NCBI GenBank assembly: GCA_016178045.1
Contig: JACOUE010000041.1
Span: 1 to 64,000, forward strand
From: Chloroflexota bacterium
Lineage (GTDB): Bacteria; Chloroflexota; Dehalococcoidia; SM23-28-2; JACOUE01
Reading direction: 5' to 3'
Length of the DNA stretch: 64,000 bases
Positions within the stretch are counted from its first letter, which is position 1, and every line of letters begins with the position of its first letter. Below the pieces are notes generated by a model, which searched no databases, was not told the DNA's origin, and saw only the letters and a program-made list of their open reading frames with translations. Positions 1 to 8,948 of the stretch are shown one piece after another. A program made the translations under genes and the position numbers.

Positions 1-382
1 ACTGCCAGTGGCGCATCACCAGGACGTGGGCGCCCACGGCCTGGAGGGTGCGCACCGTATCGATGAGCGACTCCCCCTTCTTGACGCTGCTGCCCTCCGC
101 CGCCACGTTGATGACGTCGGCGCCAAGGGCCTTGGCCGCCAGCTCGAAGGAGGTGCGGGTGCGGGTGCTGGGCTCGTAGAAAAGCGTAACGATGGTCGTG
201 CCGCGGAGGGCGGGAACCCGCGGCACCTCCCGGGCGAGCACCTCCTTCATGGCGTCGGCGGTCTCCATCACTGCCGCGATCTCGTGGGGGCTGAAGTCGT
301 CCAGGTCCAGCAGATCCTTCCGCCGCCAGGAAGGCGCTTCCTCCAGCCCGGTCTGTACGGTCTGCGCTCTCTCTTCGGTCAT
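1..382 (-). CDS. pyrB: aspartate carbamoyltransferase catalytic subunit, 5' part of gene (truncated by window edge)
   Basis: Reverse-strand translation [32 protein letters not shown]...[34 protein letters not shown]; the [13 protein letters not shown] motif is diagnostic; overlaps the pyrR stop by 4 nt. Confidence 0.93.
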   Translation of the reverse strand, partial: MTEERAQTVQTGLEEAPSWRRKDLLDLDDFSPHEIAAVMETADAMKEVLAREVPRVPALRGTTIVTLFYEPSTRTRTSFELAAKALGADVINVAAEGSSVKKGESLIDTVRTLQAVGAHVLVMRHWQ

Positions 383-933
383 CGTTCACCCTCCGCCCGT
401 ATCACCACGACTTCGTCGCGGCCGTCGATCTCCTCCAGCCGCACCTGTACCTCCTCGGTCAGCGAAGTGGGTATGTTCTTCCCGACGTAGTCCGGCCGGA
501 TCGGCAGCTCCCGGTGCCCGCGGTCGACGAGGACGGCGAGCTGGATGTGGCTGGGCCGTCCCAGGTCGATGAGGGCGTCGAGCGCCGCCCGGATGCTGCG
601 GCCGGTGAACAGCACGTCGTCCACCAGCACGACGCTCTTGCCGGCGATGTCGGTGGGGATCTCACTGGGATGGAGAAGCGGCTTCAGCTCAAGGTAGGAG
701 AGGTCGTCCCGGTAGAGGCCGATGTCCAGGGCGCCCACGGCGACGTGCTGCCGTTCGAACTCGAAGATAGCGTCGGACAGGCGCTGGGCCAGGGGCACGC
801 CCCGCGTCCGCATGCCGACGAGGACGACGTCGTCCAGGCTGCGGTTGCCCTCGATGATCTCGTGGGCGATGCGCCGGATGGCCCGCCGCATGTCCTCGGC
901 GGAGAGGACGGTGTGCTCTGCCCCGCTTACCAC
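379..933 (-). CDS. pyrR: bifunctional pyr operon regulator / uracil phosphoribosyltransferase PyrR
   Basis: [43 protein letters not shown]..., [25 protein letters not shown] loop; GTG start at 933 chosen because the longer ORF would read through an intrinsic terminator. Confidence 0.93.
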   Translation of the reverse strand: MVSGAEHTVLSAEDMRRAIRRIAHEIIEGNRSLDDVVLVGMRTRGVPLAQRLSDAIFEFERQHVAVGALDIGLYRDDLSYLELKPLLHPSEIPTDIAGKSVVLVDDVLFTGRSIRAALDALIDLGRPSHIQLAVLVDRGHRELPIRPDYVGKNIPTSLTEEVQVRLEEIDGRDEVVVIRAEGER

Positions 934-954
934 CGCGGGCCCCCGGGCGGTGGC

Positions 955-987
955 AAAAAAATACCTCCCGGGCCTAAACCCGAGAGG
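955..987 (-). terminator. intrinsic terminator in pyrR leader (attenuator)
   Basis: RNA (minus strand) CCUCUCGGG-UUUAGG-CCCGGGAGG-UAUUUUUUU: 9-bp stem (one G-U) followed by a U-run. Confidence 0.85.
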
Positions 988-1045
988 GCACACGCGCAGT
1001 ATGGTACCTTGTCGCCGACAGGCTGTAGCAGGGCTGTCTCTCCTT

Positions 1046-1065
1046 GCCGGCCTCGCGGGACCGGC
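1046..1065 (-). promoter_or_regulatory. PyrR-binding loop (anti-antiterminator)
   Basis: Minus strand GCCGGTCCCGCGAGGCCGGC: hairpin presenting GGUCCCGCGAGGCC, matching the ARUCCNGNGAGGYU PyrR site apart from a compensatory terminal pair. Confidence 0.8.
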
Positions 1066-1094
1066 TTAAAGGGTCGACGGGATCGCCGGGCAGT

Positions 1095-1124
1095 ATGATA
1101 TCACGCGGGTGCCCGCCGGGGCAA
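1095..1124 (-). promoter_or_regulatory. sigma70-type promoter for pyrRB
   Basis: TTGCCC - 18 nt - TATCAT on the minus strand upstream of the PyrR loop. Confidence 0.55.
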
Positions 1125-1145
1125 CCGCGCGACGCCGGGGGGCGT

Positions 1146-1173
1146 TTGCCAGCGAAAAACGCTATGCTATGAT
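1146..1173 (+). promoter_or_regulatory. sigma70-type promoter for Rieske ferredoxin
   Basis: TTGCCA - 16 nt - TATGAT; strong SD AAGGAGGTGA before ATG 1204. Confidence 0.5.
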
Positions 1174-1203
1174 ACGCGAGCAGCGCCCCGAAGGAGGTGA
1201 CCG

Positions 1204-1515
1204 ATGGCCGACTTTGTCAAGGTAGCCACTGTGGACGAGATCCCGCCCGGGGAGATGAAGGTCGTGGAGCTGGGGGGGGAGGAGATCGCCGTGGCTAACG
1301 TGGACGGCCAGTTCTTCGCCTTCGGCAACAGCTGTCCCCACCGCGGCGGCCCTTTGGGCGAAGGTCTCCTCGTCGGCGAGGCTGTCGAGTGTCCCTGGCA
1401 CGGCAGCCAGTTCAGCGTAAAGACGGGTGAAGTCGTAACGCCCCCGGCGAACGAGGGCGTCCCCACCTTCGAGGTCCAGGTCGAGGGGAGCGACGTCAAG
1501 GTCGCCAAGCCCTGA
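1204..1515 (+). CDS. Rieske [2Fe-2S] ferredoxin-like protein
   Basis: CPHRGGPLGEG...CPWHGSQF Rieske motifs. Confidence 0.92.
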   Translation: MADFVKVATVDEIPPGEMKVVELGGEEIAVANVDGQFFAFGNSCPHRGGPLGEGLLVGEAVECPWHGSQFSVKTGEVVTPPANEGVPTFEVQVEGSDVKVAKP

Positions 1516-1611
1516 CTCTTCACCGAGTTGACACCTGGCCCCGCTTTCGCGCTGACCCCCTGAGTAATATTCTGATGGTAGAATTGTTGTACTTTTCAGG
1601 GGTGAACTATT

Positions 1612-2307
1612 ATGCGGTGGTCTAGCCTACGTCTGACACTGATCCTGGGCGCACTCCTGCTCGCCCTTGCCTTCGTTCCTGCCGGAGGGCAGGACGGCAC
1701 CCGACTGTTCGTCGATGTCCTCCGCCCGGGCGGGACCTGCAACAGCCCGAACGCCGACAACGGCGCCGTCAACCTCCACGGCTGGCAGATTCCGGCTGGC
1801 GGGCTGACCTACAAGGTGCACCGCGGCTCCATCCCCAAGGACGTGGACAAGGACCAGGCGCTCGTCGCGATTCAGGCCGGCGCCGCCGCCTGGGACGACA
1901 ACACGGCGGCGACGCTCCTGACCTACGGCGGGACGACCACCGTGAAGGCCGGCAAGCGCGACGGCGTGAACGCCATCAGCTTCGGCGGCGCGCCCTACGG
2001 GGCCATCGCGGTCGCCTATATCTGGGCGGACGGGACCGTCGTCGAGGCCGATATGTCCCTGGGCACGGGCTTCAAGTGGGCCACCAACACCACCGCCAGC
2101 GGCGACTGCGGCGGCGCCGACAGCCGCATGGACGTGTGGAACATCGTCACCCACGAGATAGGCCACTGGGTCGGCGTCGGCCACACCTCTCCCGACTCGG
2201 CGAACAACGCCCAGAGCATGTACCCCTACGCCGCCTACAAGGAGTTGTTCAAGCGCGACATCGCCAGCGGCGACAGGACGGGACTCGAGAGCCTCTACGG
2301 GCCGTAG
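1612..2307 (+). CDS. secreted matrixin-like zinc metalloprotease
   Basis: N-terminal signal peptide; HEIGHWVGVGHT zinc motif with a following Met-turn-like YPYAA segment. Confidence 0.8.
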   Translation: MRWSSLRLTLILGALLLALAFVPAGGQDGTRLFVDVLRPGGTCNSPNADNGAVNLHGWQIPAGGLTYKVHRGSIPKDVDKDQALVAIQAGAAAWDDNTAATLLTYGGTTTVKAGKRDGVNAISFGGAPYGAIAVAYIWADGTVVEADMSLGTGFKWATNTTASGDCGGADSRMDVWNIVTHEIGHWVGVGHTSPDSANNAQSMYPYAAYKELFKRDIASGDRTGLESLYGP

Positions 2308-2359
2308 CCCGCGCCCGGAAACCAAAACTGAGGCAACTCGGCGCTCCGGGCCTCCTGCA

Positions 2360-3382
2360 TTACTGGTTGGGCCCGCCTATCCAGCGGAAATAGCCGCCAA
2401 GGTCAGGCAGATTGACGCCAGCCCCCGCGAGGAAGAAGAGACCGATTGCCAGACTAAACACGGCCGCCAGCAACCCCACCCCTGCGTAAACCGCCTTCCT
2501 CCGGCGCGCAGAGACGAAACCGGCGGTCGTTGCTATGGTCACAATAGAGTTGGCGATCAGCAGACCGACTACGAACGCCACCAGGGTAGCGACGCTCATC
2601 GCCTTGCTTCCTGCGCCCACGGCGGTGGCAATTACCAGCACCTGGGTTCCCGTCTCGGCACCGATGCCGTGAATAAGCCCGATGCCGTAGGCTGTCCTAA
2701 CGCCATACTGCTGGGCTTCCACATGCCTATACTGGCGCTCACCGCGGATCCTTGCCCACAGCCAGTTGAAGCCGTTGCGCACGCCTGCAAAGATAAGCAT
2801 CCAGCGACTGCGAATACGGAAATCGCCGCCCCGGAAGAACCGATAAAGCGAGTAGAAGAGGTAGGTTGCCAGGAAGATCAGAGTTCCTCCGACCACCCGC
2901 TCCATGATTGGATCGATCCGGCTGGGCAGAAATTCCGACGCAAGAATCGCCAAAACGCCAAGTGCCGCGACCACGGTGCCATGTCCTAGGGCGTAAAGCG
3001 AGCCCAGGAACAACGGGCGCTGTTGCTGAAGGAAGAAACTTTGCACCATCCGAGCGCCCTGTCCGCTTCCAAGGCGAGAGCGGCGCTCAGCGGCGGTAGG
3101 GAACGAGGGATCAGAATGGGTCGTCCCCGCCTCGACAGCGACAGCTTCACTCGTCTTAATCACCCGCTGCGCCTCGGCAATGGCGCTCGCTCCCAACGGG
3201 TCGGTGCCTAGCGAATGGTGACTTTCATCAGTGAGCATCACCCCTGGCTCGTCAGTAAGCCATGCTTCCTGCGGGTCTTGCGCCGCTGCCGTTGTGCTGG
3301 TGATGTCCGTAATGGCAGCGATGTGATCCCAGTCAATGCCATGTCGAATACCGAGTGCCAAAGCGCCGGCAAGTACCGCCAC
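2360..3382 (-). CDS. nickel/cobalt transporter (NicO/HoxN-like); true start probably upstream
   Basis: ALGIRHGIDWDHIAAITD resembles the HxxxxDH Ni/Co permease motif; multiple TM segments. Confidence 0.75.
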   Translation of the reverse strand: MAVLAGALALGIRHGIDWDHIAAITDITSTTAAAQDPQEAWLTDEPGVMLTDESHHSLGTDPLGASAIAEAQRVIKTSEAVAVEAGTTHSDPSFPTAAERRSRLGSGQGARMVQSFFLQQQRPLFLGSLYALGHGTVVAALGVLAILASEFLPSRIDPIMERVVGGTLIFLATYLFYSLYRFFRGGDFRIRSRWMLIFAGVRNGFNWLWARIRGERQYRHVEAQQYGVRTAYGIGLIHGIGAETGTQVLVIATAVGAGSKAMSVATLVAFVVGLLIANSIVTIATTAGFVSARRRKAVYAGVGLLAAVFSLAIGLFFLAGAGVNLPDLGGYFRWIGGPNQ

Positions 3383-3466
3383 CGAGCCACCGATACCGAT
3401 GGTGAGGAGAACGGTCGTAAACTGCGGGCCAGAGTCAGCCAGGAGGTTATCCAGGGAGCTTCCTCC

Positions 3467-3910
3467 TTACCGCCTTTTCCGACAGGCGGCGCATACGCCG
3501 AATATCGCGAAGTGCTCCATGTCCGCCTCGAAGCCGTAACGGCCCTGCATCTGCTCCCGCAGCGGCTCGAGCAGGCCGTCGTCCAGGGCGAAGGTGCCGC
3601 CGCACTGCCGGCACACCAGGTGGTGATGGCGGTCCTGGTGGGCCAGCTCGAACTGGACGCGGCCGCCGCCCAGATCCGTCTCGCTCACGATGTGCAGCTT
3701 CTTGAGCAGCTGCAGGGTCCGGTACACCGTCGATATGTCCACGAACGGGTAGTGCTCCCGCACCCGGTCGTGGATCTCCTCGGCGCTCACGTGGCCCTTG
3801 CTGTCGTAAAGGATGGAAACCACCATCATTCGCTGTGGCGTCAGTCGGTAGCCGACGTCCCGTAGCGATTGGATGATGGAGGAATGGTCGGTCGTTGCGA
3901 TCACCTGCAT
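3467..3910 (-). CDS. Fur-family transcriptional regulator (Fur/Zur/Nur/PerR class)
   Basis: RDVGYRLTPQRMMVVSIL...VDISTVYRTLQLL...HQDRHHHLVCRQCG...CAAC. Confidence 0.92.
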   Translation of the reverse strand: MQVIATTDHSSIIQSLRDVGYRLTPQRMMVVSILYDSKGHVSAEEIHDRVREHYPFVDISTVYRTLQLLKKLHIVSETDLGGGRVQFELAHQDRHHHLVCRQCGGTFALDDGLLEPLREQMQGRYGFEADMEHFAIFGVCAACRKRR

Positions 3911-4051
3911 CTGCAATTAGTTGCGACTACATTCTAGTGCGGGTGCAACCCCTTGTCAACAGGTGAGACGGGGCAAGCGAGGGATGTGTTACATAAGACG
4001 GCCAGGGAAAGTCGGCCTGACGGACATGTAGGGCGGTAGGGTGGGGAGAGG

Positions 4052-4873
4052 CTAGCGGCGCTTGTTGCCGACGATGAACTGGGTGAGATTGACGAAGCGG
4101 CGCGGGCCGTCGCCTTCCGGCCACAGGGTCGCGAAAACCGTGGCCCGCGCTTCTTCCCGCTGCTCGGGGGTCATCTGACCCGCAGTGACGCCCGCCAGCG
4201 TGTCCCAGGCCGAAGCAAAGTCCGGGAAATCGAAGGACGTTGATTCAGTCTCGACGCGGGCGTCGATTCCAGCCTCGTCGAGTTGGACCAGGAAAGAGGT
4301 GGGGTCTGCCAGGGCGCCGGGGCCGACGTTCGGCACGGGCGGCGGGGGCGCGAACCTGGCGGCAGTCTGTTGGAGACGCACGATGTCGCAGTGATCCGGT
4401 CCCGCCCACACCGACGCCACGAAGCGGCCGTCGGGACGTAGTATTCGGGCGCATTCACGCGCTGCGGCCGAGCGGTCAATGACGTACATCATGCTGAGGC
4501 TGGCAAGAAGGACGTCGGTGGACTTATCTTCGGCCGGTATCGCTTCCCCGCCGCCCTCGCGAAAGGTGACGTTGTCCAGGCGCGCCTCGGATGCCCGTCG
4601 CTCGGCCAGCTTCAGCATCTCGGCGCTGATGTCGACGCACAGGACCCGGCCTCCGGGGATCACGAGGGGTGCCGCTCGGAGGGCCACCGAACCGGTGCCG
4701 GTGCCGAGATCGAGGACCTGCTGTCCCGGATTGAGGGCGGCGCGGGCGATCACGTTTTCCACCACCGGGCGGAACCGCTCGTCGATCTCGCGGAGGTAAA
4801 CGTCCGACATGCGGTCCCAGACACTGGTCTGCCAGGCGAGGCCGTCGCCCCTTCTACTGCCTTCGTCTGCCAA
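4052..4873 (-). CDS. class I SAM-dependent methyltransferase (start uncertain)
   Basis: VLDLGTGTGSVALRAAP...VLCVDISAEML. Confidence 0.85.
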   Translation of the reverse strand: MADEGSRRGDGLAWQTSVWDRMSDVYLREIDERFRPVVENVIARAALNPGQQVLDLGTGTGSVALRAAPLVIPGGRVLCVDISAEMLKLAERRASEARLDNVTFREGGGEAIPAEDKSTDVLLASLSMMYVIDRSAAARECARILRPDGRFVASVWAGPDHCDIVRLQQTAARFAPPPPVPNVGPGALADPTSFLVQLDEAGIDARVETESTSFDFPDFASAWDTLAGVTAGQMTPEQREEARATVFATLWPEGDGPRRFVNLTQFIVGNKRR

Positions 4874-4892
4874 GAAAAAGAGTCCGCTTATT

Positions 4893-5126
4893 CTACCCGC
4901 CGGCCAGCGGCGGGATGAGGGTGACCTTGTCGCCTTCGGCCAGGACGCGGTCGGGGTCGGCGTTGTCCTGGTTGACGATGATGACACTGGCCAGTTCGTC
5001 GGGGATCTCAAGCTGCCGGACCAGCTTGTCGACGGTGGCGCCTTCGGGGACGGAATAGTCGAAGACGGGGTTGCCGTTCGGGGAGTACTGCTCGAGGTAA
5101 GCCTGCAGCTCCACCTTCACCTGCAT
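4893..5126 (-). CDS. MoaD/ThiS-family sulfur carrier protein
   Basis: 77 aa, beta-grasp pattern, C-terminal ...VTLIPPLAGG. Confidence 0.85.
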   Translation of the reverse strand: MQVKVELQAYLEQYSPNGNPVFDYSVPEGATVDKLVRQLEIPDELASVIIVNQDNADPDRVLAEGDKVTLIPPLAGG

Positions 5127-5127
5127 A

Positions 5128-6399
5128 CTATCTCGCCACCTGCTGCCGCAGTGTCTCGAAGGCCATCATACCATAGTTGACCTTCTCTCCGGCCAGCATG
5201 TGCTTCCAGCGGGACACGTCCGACTTTCGCCGGATCATCGACTGCACCACGCCCAGGTCCTGCACGTCGCTGGCGCGGCCGATGACCACGACTCCCACCA
5301 TGCGGTTGTCCCGGTCGATGAGGATCTTGCGGTAGACGTTGGTCGCCGGGCTGTGGAAGACAATGGCCTCCCACTCCGGCCGGTCACGGAACTCGCCGAT
5401 GGAGGCGGAGGCCAGCCCGAACAGCTCGGTGACGTTCCAGCTGAGGCTGCCCGGGTAGGCGGCGGAGTCGCCGGCCATGTTGGCGCCGGCCACCCGCCCC
5501 TGGTCGATAGCCGTGGGCCATATGGCGTGGACCACGGGCTCGCCGCTGAGGAAGTCGGCGCCCTCGGCGCAGTCGCCGGCGGCCCAGACGTCGGGCAGGC
5601 TCGTCTCCTGCCGCTCGTTGGTGCGGACTCCGGAGGCGATGTCGAGGCCCGAGTCCTTCAGGAAGTCGATGTTGGGTCGTACGCCGGTGCCGCAGACGAC
5701 CATGTCCGCCGTCTGGGCCTTGCCGCTCTTCAGGTGGACGGTACAGGCGCCGTCCTTCCCCTTCTCGACGGCGGAGACGGAGTCACCCAGGACGACCTCG
5801 ATGCCCTTCTCCTGCATCGCCCGCTCCAGGGCCTCGCCGCCCTCGCGGTCGAGGAGCTGGGGCATCACCTGGTCGGCGATCTCGACGATCGTGTAGTTAA
5901 GGTTAGCCTTCTTGATGAGGGCGCTGACGGTCAGCAGGCTGATGAACCCGGCGCCGATGACGAAGCAGCTCTTGGCGCCCGCCAGAGCCTTCTCGATCCG
6001 CTGCGTGTCCTCCAGCGTCCAGTGGTAGCAGGCGTCCGCCTCCTCGATCCCCTGGATGGGCGGGACGCGCGACGCGGAGCCGGTGGCGACGAGCAGCTTG
6101 TCGTAGGTGAGGTTGCGGCCGTCCTCCAGGGTCACGGTCTTGTTTTTGGCGTCGAGGGAGGCAGCCCCCACGCCCCAGATCACGTCGGCATTGTTCGCCT
6201 TGAAGTAGCCGGGCTCCTGGAGCGTAATCTGCCGCATGTTCTTCTCGCCTGAGAGGATGTAGGGCAGGGCGACGCGGGAGTAGCAGGGCTCCGGCTCCTT
6301 CGAGACGACAATGATCGGCCCATCCTTGTCGCGCTGGCGGATGGCGTCGATGGCGGTGAGGCCGGCGGCGCTGACTCCGAGGATGAGGTAGTGGGACAT
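5128..6399 (-). CDS. FAD-dependent NAD(P)H oxidoreductase (AorC-like)
   Basis: LILGVSAAGLTAIDAI, CYSRVALPYILSG, FVIGAGFISLLTV, VWAAGDCAEG; next to aldehyde ferredoxin oxidoreductase. Confidence 0.88.
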   Translation of the reverse strand: MSHYLILGVSAAGLTAIDAIRQRDKDGPIIVVSKEPEPCYSRVALPYILSGEKNMRQITLQEPGYFKANNADVIWGVGAASLDAKNKTVTLEDGRNLTYDKLLVATGSASRVPPIQGIEEADACYHWTLEDTQRIEKALAGAKSCFVIGAGFISLLTVSALIKKANLNYTIVEIADQVMPQLLDREGGEALERAMQEKGIEVVLGDSVSAVEKGKDGACTVHLKSGKAQTADMVVCGTGVRPNIDFLKDSGLDIASGVRTNERQETSLPDVWAAGDCAEGADFLSGEPVVHAIWPTAIDQGRVAGANMAGDSAAYPGSLSWNVTELFGLASASIGEFRDRPEWEAIVFHSPATNVYRKILIDRDNRMVGVVVIGRASDVQDLGVVQSMIRRKSDVSRWKHMLAGEKVNYGMMAFETLRQQVAR

Positions 6400-6495
6400 C
6401 CCCTTGACCTCTAAACCCCCAGGAATAGTGGATGGAACAAGGCCCCGACTCCAGGCCCGACCGCGATGTCCCTTGTTCCTTGTTCCATGATCCTG

Positions 6496-8319
6496 CTAGC
6501 CCAGCCCCAGCTTGGACAGCGTCTCCGCCCGCGGGCTGCCGTCGTCGTCCCAGCCGCGGATGTCGTAGTACTCGCGGAGCATGGGCTCCAGCTCCACCAC
6601 CTGCTCCTGCACGGCGCCGCCCGTAAGCGGCTCGCGGGTCATGCGCGGGGGCAGGTTGTCGTCCTTGCGGCTGAAGCCGGCGCGGCTGTTGAAGAGCCGC
6701 TCCAGGTTCCAGATGCGCTCGCCGGCCAGGTTCCACTCGTCGAGGGTCAGGTTCTCGCCGGTGGCGGCGTTGTACATGGGGTACAGCTTGTCGGGCGTCA
6801 CCTCGAAGGTGGTGAAGGTGCAGATGCCGGAGGAGTCCTCGCAGGCCGCTTTGTCCTGGAGCGTCTTCTGGGCCTGCGCCTTCCCATCCGTGGTGAAGGG
6901 GTCCAGGCGCATCTCTCTGGGCGCGAACCACTCCAGCATCATCGAGTAGCCCCGCAGGTGGCAGGCGCCGCGGTTGGAGGTGGCGTAGCCCAGGCCCATC
7001 CCTTTGACGCCGCGCGGGTCGTAGGCGGCGAAGTCCTGCTTCTTCACCCCCATGAACAGCTCCGGGTGGCCGTAGTGCTCGGCCAGGCGGTAGCCGCCCT
7101 CGGCCAGGAGGTCGCCGAAGCGGCCGCGGCGGTAGGCCATCAGCTCCAGGCAGGCCATGACCGCGTCGGGGTTGCCGAACTTCAACTCGAACTCCAGCTC
7201 AGCCAGGTCGGCCGCCGGGATGTAGCCCTTCTCCGCCAGCTCCATTGCGGTGGCGACGGTGCCGCCGGCGGAGATAGTGTCCATGGCGTAGAGGTTGCAC
7301 AGGTAGTTGGCGTAGAGCACCGCGTTCAGATCGCCGACGCCGCAGTCGGAGCCAAGGCCGAAGATCGTCTCGTACTCCGGCCCTTCGCCCCGGCCCTGCC
7401 ACTTGGACGGCCCCTTGGTCTCGGTGACGCGGGCGCAGCCGATGGGGCAGGAGTAACAACCCTTGTTCCGGCGGAGCACGGTCTGAGCGATTACCGGCCC
7501 GCTGATGGCGTTGGCCTCGCCGAACTGGCCCGCCTGGAAGTTGTTGGTGGGGAGAATACCGATGGAGTTGGTGAACCCGACGGTCGAAGCCGTCCCCAGC
7601 CCCCGCAGGGCTTTGGTGGCGGTGGGCGACTCGTTGAGGAGGCGCAGGCTCTCGAACACCAGCTCCGAGAACTTCATCGCGTCGGCCACTTCCACCGCGC
7701 CCGTGCCCCGCACCACCATGGCCTTCACGTTCTTCGAGCCGACGGCCGCGCCTACGCCCGAGCGGCCCGCCGCGCGGGACTTGTCGTTGATGACGCAGGC
7801 CACCCGGCTCAGGTTCTCCCCCGCCGGGCCGATGCCGGAGGTGCGGGCCTGCGGATCCGTCTCCGCCCGCAGGATGTCCTCCGTCTCCTCCGTGGTCTTG
7901 CCCCAGACGTGGGAGGCGTCGCGGATCTCGACTTGGTCGTTGTAGACCCAGATGTAGACCGGCTTGGGGGCCTTCCCTTCGAGGATGACCATGTCGTAGC
8001 CCGCGAACTTCAGCTCGGGGCCCCAGTAGCCCCCGGAGTTGGAGCAGGCGATGGCGTCGGTAAGTGGCCCCTTGCAGATGACCATGTAGCGGCCGCCGGT
8101 GGGGGCGTAGGTGCCGGTGAGCGGCCCGGTGGCGAAGATCACCTTGTTCTCCGGCCCCAGCGGGTCGCAGGCGGGGTCGATCTCTTCGTACAGGTAGCGG
8201 GTGCCCAGGCCGCGCCCACCGATGAACTCGCGGGCCCACTCCAGGTTGAGGGGCTCCTTGGTGACCTTCCCCTCGCTCAGGTTTATGCGCAGGACCTGTC
8301 CGACCCAGCCGTAGGGCAT
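6496..8319 (-). CDS. aldehyde:ferredoxin oxidoreductase family (tungsto/molybdopterin), AorB-like
   Basis: MPYGWVGQVLRINLSEGKVTKEPLN...FIGGRGLGTRYLYEE..., ATGPLTGT, CYSCPIGC, GAVGSKNVKAMVVRG. Confidence 0.95.
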   Translation of the reverse strand: MPYGWVGQVLRINLSEGKVTKEPLNLEWAREFIGGRGLGTRYLYEEIDPACDPLGPENKVIFATGPLTGTYAPTGGRYMVICKGPLTDAIACSNSGGYWGPELKFAGYDMVILEGKAPKPVYIWVYNDQVEIRDASHVWGKTTEETEDILRAETDPQARTSGIGPAGENLSRVACVINDKSRAAGRSGVGAAVGSKNVKAMVVRGTGAVEVADAMKFSELVFESLRLLNESPTATKALRGLGTASTVGFTNSIGILPTNNFQAGQFGEANAISGPVIAQTVLRRNKGCYSCPIGCARVTETKGPSKWQGRGEGPEYETIFGLGSDCGVGDLNAVLYANYLCNLYAMDTISAGGTVATAMELAEKGYIPAADLAELEFELKFGNPDAVMACLELMAYRRGRFGDLLAEGGYRLAEHYGHPELFMGVKKQDFAAYDPRGVKGMGLGYATSNRGACHLRGYSMMLEWFAPREMRLDPFTTDGKAQAQKTLQDKAACEDSSGICTFTTFEVTPDKLYPMYNAATGENLTLDEWNLAGERIWNLERLFNSRAGFSRKDDNLPPRMTREPLTGGAVQEQVVELEPMLREYYDIRGWDDDGSPRAETLSKLGLG

Positions 8320-8330
8320 GTCGACTCCTT

Positions 8331-8795
8331 CTAGGTGGCGGCGGCGGGCTTCTCCACCTCGTCCAGCCGCAGCATCCACTCGTTGGGCTCCACCTCGGCG
8401 TACTCAAGGGCGTCGTAGATGCAGACCTTGACGCACTGGGGGTCGCCGCCGCACAGGTCGCAGTTGTGGGCCACGTTCTTCTCCATGTGGAAGCCCATCA
8501 CCCCGAAGGGGCACGCCACCATGCACATCTTGCAGCCGATGCACTTGTCGTCGTTCACCGTCACCTGGCCGGTCGCGGGGTCGCGGGTGATGGCGTAGGT
8601 GGGGCAGTTGCTCAGGCAGGGGGCGTCCTTGCAGTGGAAGCAGGTGACCGCGCCGTATATCCCCTCGTCGACGAAGTCGTACACCCAGATCCGCGTCTTG
8701 GCGGGGACGAAGGAGCCTTCATGTTTGAAGGAGCAGGCCCCTTCGCAAAGGTGACAAGCCACGCACTTCTCGGGGTGGGGGAGGATCATCTTCAT
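8331..8795 (-). CDS. 4x[4Fe-4S] ferredoxin-type electron-transfer subunit (AorA-like)
   Basis: Four Cys quartets: CVACHLCEGAC, CFHCKDAPCLSNC, CIGCKMCMVAC, CDLCGGDPQCVKVC (16 Cys). Confidence 0.93.
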   Translation of the reverse strand: MKMILPHPEKCVACHLCEGACSFKHEGSFVPAKTRIWVYDFVDEGIYGAVTCFHCKDAPCLSNCPTYAITRDPATGQVTVNDDKCIGCKMCMVACPFGVMGFHMEKNVAHNCDLCGGDPQCVKVCIYDALEYAEVEPNEWMLRLDEVEKPAAAT

Positions 8796-8847
8796 TCAGG
8801 GCGTCCTTCCCAGGGACTTGTCGCTGCCAGACTGCCATTCACCATAA

Positions 8848-8873
8848 ATGTTGGCGCCGCGCGGTGTCAACAT
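8848..8873. promoter_or_regulatory. 26-bp imperfect palindrome, candidate operator over the Aor operon promoter
   Basis: ATGTTGGCGCCGCGCGGTGTCAACAT (22/26 symmetric); minus strand includes TTGACA - 17 nt - TTATGG. Confidence 0.5.
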
Positions 8874-8948
8874 ATTCGGCGGCGGCAACGTAACGTCGCC
8901 GCGCCAGGGCCGTCTTTCTTTTAGGACAGCAGGTATCGGGACATCGAT

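Noticed and set aside
6432-6488. Inverted repeat ATGGAACAAGG...CCTTGTTCCAT between the Aor catalytic and FAD genes
   Set aside because: Real palindrome but could be a simple intercistronic hairpin or duplicated short repeat; no further support for function.
5200-8334. Long plus-strand ORFs (e.g. 5200-6252, 6466-8334) opposite the Aor operon
   Set aside because: Antisense shadow ORFs of high-GC genes; translations are low-complexity and the reverse strand encodes clear families.
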